Assembly: GCA_964602485.1 (NCBI GenBank)
Contig: CAZRQU010000018.1
Coordinates: 1-16,013, forward strand
Direction of reading: 5' to 3'
Source: WJLG01 sp964602485
GTDB lineage: Bacteria; Patescibacteriota; Patescibacteriia; Patescibacteriales; WJLG01
DNA length: 16,013 nt
The notes below the pieces were generated by a model. The model searched no databases and was not told the origin of the DNA. It saw nothing but the letters and a program-made list of their open reading frames with translations. Every line of letters begins with the position of its first letter. Within the stretch, counting starts at the first letter, position 1. A program made the position numbers and the translations under genes. Positions 1-7,489 of this stretch are shown here, one piece after another.

Positions 1-13
1 ATTTCCCAAACTT

Positions 14-42
14 AAAAGTAGACACTTTCGTGTCTACTTTTT
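14..42. terminator. Hairpin terminator, probably bidirectional
   Basis: A perfect 12-bp stem (AAAAGTAGACAC at 14-25, GTGTCTACTTTT at 30-41) closes a 4-nt loop. Read on the minus strand the loop is GAAA and the stem is followed by TTTTAAG; read on the plus strand it ends in a run of five T. Flanking CCCAA (5-9) and TTGGG (41-45) could extend the pairing with a bulge. It lies about 10 bp past the stop of the last minus-strand ORF (53-178), the expected place for an intrinsic terminator of the polysaccharide operon. Confidence 0.7.
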
Positions 43-52
43 GGGTCCCAGT

Positions 53-178
53 TCAAACACCGGCCAAAAGATAAAGCGCTCTGGCAACAACATCCTTAAG
101 AAGTATATTCTTTGTTCCTTTTATTCTCTTTCTATAATATTTATAGGAGAATGATCTTTTGATATACAATATTCTCAT
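53..178 (-). CDS. Small basic ORF, 41 aa, unknown function
   Basis: An uninterrupted 41-codon frame with an ATG that overlaps the TGA stop of the preceding glycosyltransferase in an ATGA arrangement, typical of translational coupling. The peptide starts MRILYIKRSFSYKYYRKR, is rich in Lys, Arg and Tyr, and ends in a short hydrophobic segment (DVVARALYLLAGV). The stop lies about 10 bp before a hairpin terminator, so it would be the last gene of the operon. I do not recognise a family. It could be a genuine small protein, the remnant N-terminus of a decayed enzyme (MRILYI resembles glycosyltransferase starts), or chance. Position and coupling are the only support. Confidence 0.4.
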   Translation of the reverse strand: MRILYIKRSFSYKYYRKRIKGTKNILLKDVVARALYLLAGV

Positions 179-1272
179 AATTCATTGATCACCTTCTTCC
201 ATTTTTCTATATTTCTTTCAAGGTTATGTTCGGATAACAAATATTCTTCGCATTTATCACAAGTTTTTTGGCGAACTTGTTCATCATCCAGCAAGTTTTC
301 CAATTGATCTTCCAGCTTATCCATATTCCCTTTTGCGCAAAGGCCACAACCGCTTTTAGACAAAAAACTGTCCGGATCCACGTCCAAGCTTAAAATAGGC
401 GCTTTGAAAAAAGCCGCTTGCAGAAAAGTATTGGGAAACCCTTCTGCTTCGGAAGTATTTATGAATATTTTTGCCTTGGCAAAATAATCTTCCACCTCAT
501 TGAAAGCTACATCGGGCACCATCTCTAAATTCTTGGCCTTCTGGGCTTCATCTTTTGTCTGTTGCCACAATTCCGGCCGACCACCTTTGGCCATCACCAT
601 CAAAAATTTTTCATCAGGAAAAAGTTTGGCCAAAGAAATAAAAAGTTCCGGACGCTTGAATTCAACCGCTCTCCCCACCCAAAGAATATATTCTTTTTCT
701 TTGTCATTTTTCCTTCTTTGGACCGGAAAACTGTTTTTGATAATACTAACATTCTCAACATCTTTATTGGAATATTCTTTTAATATTTCTACTTGGCGAA
801 GACTTTGGGCCACCAAATGATCGGCGCGCTTAAATCCATATTCGAATACTTTTCCGAAAAAGCCTTTAAAACGAGAACTATCGACATCGCGATCATGAGC
901 TATACTGTATATCATCTTCTTTTTCAATAAACGGGCCCAGAAAGCACAAACCCCAACCTCCGGACCGGCTGCCCGGCAGATCACAACATCGGAACCGGAT
1001 ATTTTAATAACGGATCTTATTTTAAAAAAGGCTTTTATCACATTAAATGCTCCTTTCCCTCTTTTGTATGTTTTATGAAAGGATATTCCGTCTATTTCCT
1101 TATCTTCCTGCCCCATATCCAAAACTGCAAAATGAACATCATATTCATCATCTTTGGCTAATTCTTTGGCTAAAAATCTCATCTGAACTTCCGACCCCCC
1201 GAATTTACCTTTAAACTCTTGATCAAAAAGCGGGTAAGCAAAAGTTGAAACGAATAAAACTTTTTTTTTCAT
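175..1272 (-). CDS. GT-B glycosyltransferase, family 4-like
   Basis: A 365-aa protein with the two Rossmann-like halves of a GT-B sugar transferase, probably cytoplasmic or membrane-associated and moving a sugar from a nucleotide donor onto a lipid-linked glycan. The N-terminal half opens with MKKKVLFVST and a Gly-rich acceptor-side loop (KFGGSE, about residues 23-28). The C-terminal half has the donor-site signature around 271-290 (INTSEAEGFPNTFLQAAF). The usual E-x7-E pair is E277 and Q285, so the second acidic residue is Gln. Length is normal for the family. The ATG at 1272 lies 5 bp from the amidotransferase stop, so the two genes are almost certainly cotranscribed. Donor and acceptor cannot be told from sequence. 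Confidence 0.88.
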   Translation of the reverse strand: MKKKVLFVSTFAYPLFDQEFKGKFGGSEVQMRFLAKELAKDDEYDVHFAVLDMGQEDKEIDGISFHKTYKRGKGAFNVIKAFFKIRSVIKISGSDVVICRAAGPEVGVCAFWARLLKKKMIYSIAHDRDVDSSRFKGFFGKVFEYGFKRADHLVAQSLRQVEILKEYSNKDVENVSIIKNSFPVQRRKNDKEKEYILWVGRAVEFKRPELFISLAKLFPDEKFLMVMAKGGRPELWQQTKDEAQKAKNLEMVPDVAFNEVEDYFAKAKIFINTSEAEGFPNTFLQAAFFKAPILSLDVDPDSFLSKSGCGLCAKGNMDKLEDQLENLLDDEQVRQKTCDKCEEYLLSEHNLERNIEKWKKVINEL

Positions 1273-1277
1273 AAAAT

Positions 1278-3116
1278 TTAATTATCATTTAACATCCACC
1301 TCTCATACCAAATATTAAAGATCATAATAGACCATATGACCCGAGAATAATCTTTATCCCATTCTTTTTTTTCAATTATTCTCTTTATATTATCAACAAT
1401 ATCTCTGCTATACAAATTATGCTTATTAAAATTAAAGATATATTTTTCTACTAAATCCTTTAAATCTTTCCTTAAATAATATTTAAGAGGCACTCCAAAC
1501 CCTTGTTTTTTTCTATAAAGTATCTCCTCTGGCAAAATATCTTCCAGAGCTTTTTTTAATATATACTTGTTTTGACCGTTCTTTATCTTGAGTTTTGGTG
1601 ATATTCTATCAGCCAATTCCATTATTTTATGGTCCAATATCGGAGGTCTTGATTCTAGGCTATTTCCTAAAGAAGCTCTGTCCACTTTTGTTAATATATC
1701 ATCTACAAGATAGGTATTAATATCAATATTCATCCCTATGCAATCTTCGTCGCGATCATCGTTCGTATTGTTAACATATTCTTTGTAATATTTAATCATG
1801 TTATCCTCTCCTGTTATCATCTTGAATTCATTATCATAAAGATAGCTTCTTAATTTTGCGTATTTCTCCTTTTTAGGCAGTTTACCAATATTGATAAATT
1901 TCAATAACTTGCCATTTTTTATTCCTACTAAGCCAAACAATTTGCTTAATAACATAAAAAATGATCTTGGAAAAAACTTTTGTATATTAGTTTTTCTATA
2001 TCTATTATATATATCGTAACCCCCAAACAATTCGTCCCCCCCGTCTCCTGACAAAGATACTGTTACATGTTGCTTTGCTACCTTGGATACCAAAAAAGTT
2101 GGTATCATAGAAAAATCGGCAAAAGGCTCATCATAATGATACGCTAATTCTGGTATAAGTTCTCGAACGTCTTTAGATGTAAATTCTATAACATGGTGTT
2201 TAGTATTGAATTTATCAGAAACTATTTTCGCATATTCAGATTCATCAAACTCATTATTATCAAATTTTATGGAAAAAGTATTAAGCTCTTTTGTGTGCCT
2301 GCTCATCAAGGCGACAATCGCCGAAGAATCTACGCCCCCGGAAAGAAAAGCTCCAACAGGAACATCGGAAACCAACCTGCTCTTTACTGCTCTTTCTAAT
2401 TGCTCCAATATCTTATTTTTAGCTTCTGTTTCATCTGTTATTTTTTCTTTTTTATCCGGTTCCCAGTATTTAAATTTTTGTTTTATTTTTTTGTTTTTCA
2501 GATCAAAAATTATAGCTGTAGACTTTTCCAGTTTATGACAATTTTCCAATATGCTTCTTGAAGATGGGGTATGGCCAAAAAGAAAATAGTAATTCAAAGA
2601 AAATTTATCTATTCTTTTATTGATCCCTGAACACATTATGGTTTTCAATTCGGACCCAAAAATAAAATTTCCATCTTTATTATAATAATATAAAGGATTT
2701 ATTCCCGCCCTATCTCTGGCTAGTAAAATTTCTTTTTTATTTTTATCATATATAGCAAATGCAAATTGCCCGTTTATCATTTTTAGTACATCCTTGCCGA
2801 ATTCTATATATCCATTAAGTAAAACCTCGGTATCTGATCTTGATCTGAATTTATATCCTATCTTCTTCAATTCTTGCATTATCTCTTTGTAATTGAATAT
2901 TTCTCCATTAAAGACAATGGCATATTGCCCATCTGAAGAAACCATGGGTTGCGAAGCATTATTACTAAGATCTATTATACTTAATCTTCTATGTCCAAGA
3001 CTTAACCCATTGTCAAAATAAAAACCCTTCTGGTCAGGCCCTCTATGCTTTAACAGATCGGTTATCTTTTTTATTAATTTTTCATCTTTCCAATTGAATC
3101 CAGCTATTCCACACAT
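1278..3116 (-). CDS. asnB: Glutamine-dependent asparagine synthetase-type amidotransferase
   Basis: A 612-aa class II glutamine amidotransferase fused to an ATP-pyrophosphatase synthetase domain. I place the start at ATG 3116, not at a codon 24 bp upstream, because MCGIAGF must begin the protein: Cys2 becomes the N-terminal nucleophile that releases ammonia from glutamine. Further N-domain marks are KHRGPD, VFNGEIFN and SRSDTEVL. The synthetase domain has the PP-loop SGGVDSS (about 259-265) and SLSGDGGDELFGGY. Family members make asparagine from aspartate, but in polysaccharide loci similar enzymes are thought to amidate sugar uronic acids. Between glycosyltransferases and near a uronate epimerase, that role is plausible here (inference). 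The gene reads visibly more AT-rich than the glycosyltransferase genes on either side, with many Lys, Ile and Asn codons, which may mean separate acquisition. Confidence 0.9.
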   Translation of the reverse strand: MCGIAGFNWKDEKLIKKITDLLKHRGPDQKGFYFDNGLSLGHRRLSIIDLSNNASQPMVSSDGQYAIVFNGEIFNYKEIMQELKKIGYKFRSRSDTEVLLNGYIEFGKDVLKMINGQFAFAIYDKNKKEILLARDRAGINPLYYYNKDGNFIFGSELKTIMCSGINKRIDKFSLNYYFLFGHTPSSRSILENCHKLEKSTAIIFDLKNKKIKQKFKYWEPDKKEKITDETEAKNKILEQLERAVKSRLVSDVPVGAFLSGGVDSSAIVALMSRHTKELNTFSIKFDNNEFDESEYAKIVSDKFNTKHHVIEFTSKDVRELIPELAYHYDEPFADFSMIPTFLVSKVAKQHVTVSLSGDGGDELFGGYDIYNRYRKTNIQKFFPRSFFMLLSKLFGLVGIKNGKLLKFINIGKLPKKEKYAKLRSYLYDNEFKMITGEDNMIKYYKEYVNNTNDDRDEDCIGMNIDINTYLVDDILTKVDRASLGNSLESRPPILDHKIMELADRISPKLKIKNGQNKYILKKALEDILPEEILYRKKQGFGVPLKYYLRKDLKDLVEKYIFNFNKHNLYSRDIVDNIKRIIEKKEWDKDYSRVIWSIMIFNIWYERWMLNDN

Positions 3117-3136
3117 AATAAAAAGTTGTTTATTGA

Positions 3137-4228
3137 TCAAATCCGTGAAAGAAAATCGTCAAGTTCTTTTTTTATCTTCTCTATGTCATGGTCTTGTCTG
3201 ATGGTTTCTTTCGCTTTATCCGCAAACTTAGACATCTTCTCCGGATCACTTAATGCCCGGGAGATATTTTGGGCCAAGCTCTCCGGGTCGCCGACATTGA
3301 AGACCAATCCTGAGACATTGTGTTTTATCAATTCCCTATTCTCGCCTATGGAAGAAACTATTGAAACAACTCCGGCGGACATGGCTTCCAACAAAGCATT
3401 ACTCATCCCTTCGTGCAAAGATGGCAGAACAAAAATATCGGAAACAGCCAAAAGCTTATCCACGTCCCGGCGTTTGCCTAAGAATATCACCTTATCCTCC
3501 AAACAAAGGTCTTTAGCTAAAGAGTGGAGCCTTTCCTTTTCCGGGCCATCACCTGCCAAAAGCACCTTGAACCCGCTTTTCTGCTCATCCTTCAGCACCC
3601 TGACAGCTCTCAATAATGTAGCTTGGTCCTTTTGAGAGGTTAAGCTGGCTATGCAGGTTATCACTTTTTCTTCTTTGTCCACGCCCAGCTCCTCTTTATA
3701 TCTTGATATATCCATTTCCGGCTCTTCACCTATACGCACTCCATTCAAGATCGCCGAAGAAGACCTTTCAGGTATCTTATACTTATAGCGATAATGCTCC
3801 AAAACGGACCGGCTATTGCATAATAGATGATCTATTCTTCCTATGGTCATCCTTTCCAAGAAAACGAACAACGGCTTGATATGTCGATTGCGTATATAAG
3901 ATACCAAATAAGGCACGCCCGCCTTCTTGGCGAACAAACGGCCGAAAACATCGGCATGTATCAAATAGTTGACCTGGATATCGGGCTTGAATTCTTGAAC
4001 CACTTTTTTATACCTTCCTATGGCTCCCAGATCCCAAACACCTTTTATATCAAGCTGATAGACCTTTATCCCTTTTTCTTCCAAAAACCGGCCTATATCA
4101 CCCTTGCCTTTAAGGGAGCAAACCGCATTTTCCGTCTTTTCCAAATAAGGCAAAGTCTTGGCCAACATGGCCTCGGCTCCTCCTCCCGCCTCCAATCCGG
4201 TTATCAAATGTAGGACCTTCTTTTTCAT
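3137..4228 (-). CDS. Glycosyltransferase, GT4-type
   Basis: A 363-aa retaining GT-B glycosyltransferase. The N-terminal loop GLEAGGGAEAML (about 11-22) matches the Gly-rich acceptor-side loop of GT4 enzymes. The C-terminal half has LLAGDGPEKERL (about 223-234), a sugar-nucleotide site element, and the motif SLHEGMSNALLEAMSAG with E273 and E281 in the expected E-x7-E spacing. Length and layout are complete. The ATG at 4228 faces the divergent deacetylase-like gene across 39 bp. The stop is 20 bp from the amidotransferase start. The exact sugar is unknown. No Shine-Dalgarno sequence is visible at its start. Confidence 0.9.
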   Translation of the reverse strand: MKKKVLHLITGLEAGGGAEAMLAKTLPYLEKTENAVCSLKGKGDIGRFLEEKGIKVYQLDIKGVWDLGAIGRYKKVVQEFKPDIQVNYLIHADVFGRLFAKKAGVPYLVSYIRNRHIKPLFVFLERMTIGRIDHLLCNSRSVLEHYRYKYKIPERSSSAILNGVRIGEEPEMDISRYKEELGVDKEEKVITCIASLTSQKDQATLLRAVRVLKDEQKSGFKVLLAGDGPEKERLHSLAKDLCLEDKVIFLGKRRDVDKLLAVSDIFVLPSLHEGMSNALLEAMSAGVVSIVSSIGENRELIKHNVSGLVFNVGDPESLAQNISRALSDPEKMSKFADKAKETIRQDHDIEKIKKELDDFLSRI

Positions 4229-4267
4229 TTATTTGACTAAAGTTAAAAAATAACTAAAAATGATAAT

Positions 4268-5092
4268 ATGATGAATTTAAAAAAATTACCAGCTTTCTTA
4301 AAAAGGTTCGCTTCCCTGTTCTTGGTTCGCCTGCCTAACCGGGTGATCATCTGCTTGTCAGTGGATTGCGATATCAGGCCGGGTCCGGCTTTAGGCAGTG
4401 GACACGACTGGCTTTTTGATATTTTCGAAAAGAAAGGGCTACAAGGCAATATTACCTACTTTATAAACGAAAAATACCGCTATACCGAGGATCACCCGCA
4501 AGTACTGGAAAGGATCCTGAAGAACAAAGACCGTGCCGAACTTCACACTCACTGCGAGAGAAAAATAAACGCCGGCGACTACGAAGGCGTATTGTCGGAA
4601 ATATCATCTGAAAAGGATGAATTGTTGGATTTCATAAGAAAATATGATCCTTCTTATGACTTTGCCTGTTTCCGTTCCGGAACTCATGCTCAGGGGCCCG
4701 CGCTTTTTCGGGCCTTGAAAGAACTGAACATCCCCAATGATTCCAGCTTGGTCCATGAATGGCAAAGGAACATCTATGGTAAAGATACGGACAACCGAGA
4801 TATCCCGGCCAATTGCTATTGGCTTGGTGAAAAGAACCTGCTTGAGATCCCCTGCTGGAATCACTTGCCCAATATGTTCTCTATTAAAAGGGGGATAAAC
4901 TCGGATGAACCTGTAATAATAACCACTCTTATACATCCTTTCAATGTGCGCTCCGGACGCAAGAATATATTGCGCCGTTTGTTCTATCTTTTCTGCCTTT
5001 GGTCTTTGAAGCGGATAAAAGGCGCGCAATTCACAACCATGGATAAAGCGGCCGCGGCTTGGCGAAGCTGGGATACTACTTCCAAGAGCTAA
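4268..5092 (+). CDS. Polysaccharide deacetylase-like protein (CE4/NodB fold)
   Basis: A 274-aa protein, the only plus-strand gene in the polysaccharide locus. Elements of the NodB deacetylase fold appear in order: SVDCD with D33 and D35 (the TFDD-like motif 1), ELHTH with H93 and H95 (motif 2), FRSG with R136 (motif 3), DSS near 158-160 (motif 4) and LIHPF with H223 (motif 5). Such enzymes remove N- or O-acetyl groups from glycans through a metal held by Asp and two His. Motif 2 is H-T-H, not the usual H-[ST]-x-x-H, so it is either a divergent subfamily or has altered metal binding. A hydrophobic stretch at about 10-32 could be a membrane anchor. It starts ATGATG at 4268 and overlaps the 3' end of the sulfotransferase gene by 17 bp in convergent orientation. 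Confidence 0.65.
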   Translation: MMNLKKLPAFLKRFASLFLVRLPNRVIICLSVDCDIRPGPALGSGHDWLFDIFEKKGLQGNITYFINEKYRYTEDHPQVLERILKNKDRAELHTHCERKINAGDYEGVLSEISSEKDELLDFIRKYDPSYDFACFRSGTHAQGPALFRALKELNIPNDSSLVHEWQRNIYGKDTDNRDIPANCYWLGEKNLLEIPCWNHLPNMFSIKRGINSDEPVIITTLIHPFNVRSGRKNILRRLFYLFCLWSLKRIKGAQFTTMDKAAAAWRSWDTTSKS

Positions 5093-5912
5093 GGTCCTTT
5101 CCGATCAGCTTTTCCAAACGTTTTACATCGCCGGCAAAGGCCCGCTTCAATTCCTCTTTGGCCCGGCTATCGCCTTGGCCTTTTTGCCTGTCCTTCTTGT
5201 TCAAGTCGGTCATCATTTTGAAAAACCCATATACGCCCATCTTTTTCAAAACAGCTAACAAAAAGCTGTTTTTCTTTATACCTTTATAAACGCTCCTGAT
5301 CTTTTTCTGCAAAACAGGGAAACGAAAACCATGAGCCTGATTGACCGCTTCACCGACTCCTGGGGGCAAGAGATCATCTTTTACTCCCAAGAAGCGATAA
5401 AGATCTCTCACCACCTTGGCCGGGTCGTCCTTTATGTCATCAAAAATAATGATATGAATATTTTCCCTTGGAAACAAGGATAACCATCTTTGCAGATTAT
5501 CGCAATAATAGCCGGTGTTCTTGCCAGACTTGGCTAAAGCTCTGTCGGCTGCTTGGGATAAGCTTTCGTCGCCCTCTCCTTTTCGGCAATTGATATAAGC
5601 CGAGATGGCCCTTTCAGCCGGATCACGCAAAGAAAGAATAAGCTTGGCTTGCGGCTGAGCGTTCTTTATCCGTTCGGGTACTTCAGGATCGTCAAAATAA
5701 CCGGGAGTGAACTCGCCTTTGATCTTGCTCGGATCGCAATGTGAAAAATAACTTTCATAATCTTTATTATCATCAAGCTTAAAGAAATCCGTTTCCTTAG
5801 GTTCGGAAACGCAAACATCCGGGTGCTTCTTAAGCATCTCATATATCCAGGTAGTTCCGCAACGAGTTGCTCCGATGCCGATAAAATCAACTTTTAGGTC
5901 TTTTTCCGCCAT
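5076..5912 (-). CDS. PAPS-dependent sulfotransferase
   Basis: A 278-aa sulfotransferase that would move sulfate from PAPS to a hydroxyl or amine of a glycan. The 5'-phosphosulfate loop is GIGATRCGTTWI (about 12-23), the P-loop-like motif of the family. The 3'-phosphate binding motif is LSLRDPAERAISAY (R96 to Y106). The spacing fits the bacterial heparan N-sulfotransferase/Sulfotransfer_1 type. The C-terminus is Lys-rich. The start at 5912 lies 5 bp after the stop of a glycosyltransferase gene, so the two are cotranscribed and the acceptor is probably the polysaccharide made here. Whether the cell makes its own PAPS is not shown in this window. Confidence 0.88.
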   Translation of the reverse strand: MAEKDLKVDFIGIGATRCGTTWIYEMLKKHPDVCVSEPKETDFFKLDDNKDYESYFSHCDPSKIKGEFTPGYFDDPEVPERIKNAQPQAKLILSLRDPAERAISAYINCRKGEGDESLSQAADRALAKSGKNTGYYCDNLQRWLSLFPRENIHIIIFDDIKDDPAKVVRDLYRFLGVKDDLLPPGVGEAVNQAHGFRFPVLQKKIRSVYKGIKKNSFLLAVLKKMGVYGFFKMMTDLNKKDRQKGQGDSRAKEELKRAFAGDVKRLEKLIGKDLSSWK

Positions 5913-5917
5913 TGTTT

Positions 5918-7039
5918 TTACGAATTATACACTTCCTCATAGCCGGAAGCGGTATTCTCTATATTGAATTTCTTTGCTTGTTGTTGGTTGTGCTCAGATA
6001 CTTCCTTTAAAACCTGCTCATACTGTAAATGTTTCAATTTTGACAGAAAGTCATCCTGGTCATTGAGCTCATAGAGTTCGTTCTCAGTGGCAAAGGTTTC
6101 CCGATTACCACCAACATCAGTAGCCAGGGTCGGAACACCCGCCATCAAGGCCTCTATTAAAGTAATAGACAGTCCTTCATACCTGGAAGGCAGAACGAAA
6201 ACATCAAAGGCCTTTAAAAAACGCGAGGCGTTATTAATGCCGCCAATAAAGAATATTTTGCCTTCAAGACCTCTTCTTTTCACCAATTGCCTCAAGTTTT
6301 CCTTGCGGTCGCCGTCGCCTATTATCACCGCCTTGGCTTCCGGCTTGAACTTTAATATCTCGTCAAAAGTATCTATCAAGAATTCATAGTTCTTTACATA
6401 AGTTAAACGGCCAATGGAGCCGATGACATAGCCGTCTCCCAGATCAGCATGGAATTGCTTCAACAGTTTCCTGGCCTCGTCACGGCTGTACAATTTCATC
6501 TTTTCCGGATCCAGTCCATTGTAAACCAAGTCGCCCTTTTCCACCAACTTCATATCCCTGGCTTTGGAAAGATTTTCTCGGCTGACGAACACCGGCTTAT
6601 CTATGAACATTAAAAAGAATTTAAAATACCAGAAATACAATTTCTTCAATATCGGATTCATCTCATGATGCTCGTCCAGCATGGACATCCCTCTAAAAGT
6701 AAAGACGGTCTTTATCCTCTTGTCACTTATCTTAACCCCTAAAGCGCCGGCCAAAGCATTGGAGCTATTGAAATGGACCACTTCGTAATCATTGTTGTTC
6801 AAAAATTTCCTCATCTCAAAAACGAACAACAGATTGGCCAAAGGATTATGAGTGCGCCTAAGCCAGCGGAAGCGATGATATTCTATCCTTTCCTTATTAA
6901 GCTCATCCGGCAAAAAATTACCGTCGCCCAAGCCGATATTGACCTCGTGTCCGCGACCTCTTAATGAACGAGCCAGGTTAAGGACCGACATCTGAGCTCC
7001 GCCAGTATCGCCCTTGGTAATAACTATGAGTATCTTCAT
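5918..7039 (-). CDS. Glycosyltransferase, GT4-type
   Basis: A 373-aa GT-B glycosyltransferase. I use ATG 7039 (MKILIVITKGDTGGAQMS) in place of a TTG three codons upstream, because MKILIV is the normal first strand of the fold. The TGGAQ loop is the N-terminal Gly-rich site. The C-terminal half has IGSIGRLTYVKNYEFLI, VIIGDGDRKENL and LPSRYEGLSITLIEALMAG with both Glu of the E-x7-E motif (288 and 296). The layout is complete and typical of lipopolysaccharide and exopolysaccharide transferases. No Shine-Dalgarno sequence precedes it; its start abuts the AATATCAAA-type repeat arm at 7041. The sulfotransferase gene follows 5 bp downstream. Confidence 0.9.
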   Translation of the reverse strand: MKILIVITKGDTGGAQMSVLNLARSLRGRGHEVNIGLGDGNFLPDELNKERIEYHRFRWLRRTHNPLANLLFVFEMRKFLNNNDYEVVHFNSSNALAGALGVKISDKRIKTVFTFRGMSMLDEHHEMNPILKKLYFWYFKFFLMFIDKPVFVSRENLSKARDMKLVEKGDLVYNGLDPEKMKLYSRDEARKLLKQFHADLGDGYVIGSIGRLTYVKNYEFLIDTFDEILKFKPEAKAVIIGDGDRKENLRQLVKRRGLEGKIFFIGGINNASRFLKAFDVFVLPSRYEGLSITLIEALMAGVPTLATDVGGNRETFATENELYELNDQDDFLSKLKHLQYEQVLKEVSEHNQQQAKKFNIENTASGYEEVYNS

Positions 7040-7040
7040 A

Positions 7041-7084
7041 AATATCAAATTTTAAATAAATAATATCAAAACAATTTTAAATAT
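7041..7084. repeat. Left arm of inverted repeat around four-helix-bundle gene 1
   Basis: AT-rich arm with two ATATCAAA units. Its first 16 nt (AATATCAAATTTTAAA, 7041-7056) recur as a perfect reverse complement at 7474-7489 on the other side of the four-helix-bundle gene. It begins at the start codon of the glycosyltransferase, so it fills the whole gap. Confidence 0.7.
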
Positions 7085-7096
7085 CTAAATATAAAA

Positions 7097-7441
7097 TTAT
7101 TTTTTATTTAAACTAGTGTATATTCTACCAAATATCAATGAAAGTTCATGCGCCTCTTTCCAAAAATCTCTTAATTCCTTCTTGTCTTCCACTGTTTCTG
7201 CCAATAGTTCGATCCAATACTTTGTTTCTCTTGACTCTTTCACGCAAATAGATATTTTATTTCTAAATTCCTTCTTACTACAAGAACCATTTGCCTCAAA
7301 ATAGTTAGCCCCAATGCTTGTAGCAGACCTCAAAACTTGATTTATAATATTTCTATTATAAGTATTTATTTTTATTTGTCTTAAATATTTAATGAATTTT
7401 AGATTAAAGATCTTTGTTCTTTCCTCAAGATCATAATACAT
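7097..7441 (-). CDS. Four-helix bundle protein (23S rRNA IVS/S23 family)
   Basis: A complete 114-aa member of the four-helix-bundle family first known from ORFs inside 23S rRNA intervening sequences and structurally related to the Avd accessory protein of diversity-generating retroelements. Family marks are QVLRSATSIGANYFEA (about 35-50) and KESRETKYWIELL. These proteins are thought to bind nucleic acid as ring-like oligomers; the cellular role is unclear. The ATG at 7441 has a near-perfect Shine-Dalgarno (TTAGGAGGGG, 7446-7455), unlike the neighbouring metabolic genes, which show none. It lies between inverted repeat arms at 7041-7084 and 7458-7489. No reverse transcriptase or template repeat is nearby. 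Confidence 0.88.
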   Translation of the reverse strand: MYYDLEERTKIFNLKFIKYLRQIKINTYNRNIINQVLRSATSIGANYFEANGSCSKKEFRNKISICVKESRETKYWIELLAETVEDKKELRDFWKEAHELSLIFGRIYTSLNKK

Positions 7442-7445
7442 ATAT

Positions 7446-7455
7446 CCCCTCCTAA
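7446..7455 (-). promoter_or_regulatory. Strong Shine-Dalgarno of four-helix-bundle gene 1
   Basis: On the minus strand TTAGGAGGGGATATATG places AGGAGG at a workable distance before the ATG at 7441. The same pattern, AAGGAGGGGAATATAGTG, precedes the second four-helix-bundle gene, and no equivalent is seen before the glycosyltransferase, iscS, nfu or iscU genes. Confidence 0.75.
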
Positions 7456-7457
7456 TT

Positions 7458-7489
7458 TTTTGATATTTGCATTTTTAAAATTTGATATT
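7458..7489. repeat. Right arm of inverted repeat around four-helix-bundle gene 1
   Basis: The reverse complement of this 32-nt arm differs at only one position from 10435-10466 in the iscU-nfu gap. Its outer 16 nt (7474-7489) are the exact reverse complement of 7041-7056. The arm overlaps the 3' end of the epimerase gene, so the last epimerase residues (NIKF and stop) are encoded by repeat sequence. Confidence 0.7.

Noticed and set aside
3117..3140. Longer start of the amidotransferase at 3140
   Set aside because: It would bury the catalytic cysteine at residue 10; MCGIAGF at 3116 must be the N-terminus for class II glutaminase chemistry.
4604..5029. Minus-strand open frame opposite the deacetylase-like gene
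   Set aside because: The plus-strand frame carries ordered NodB motifs; the minus frame shows no family features.
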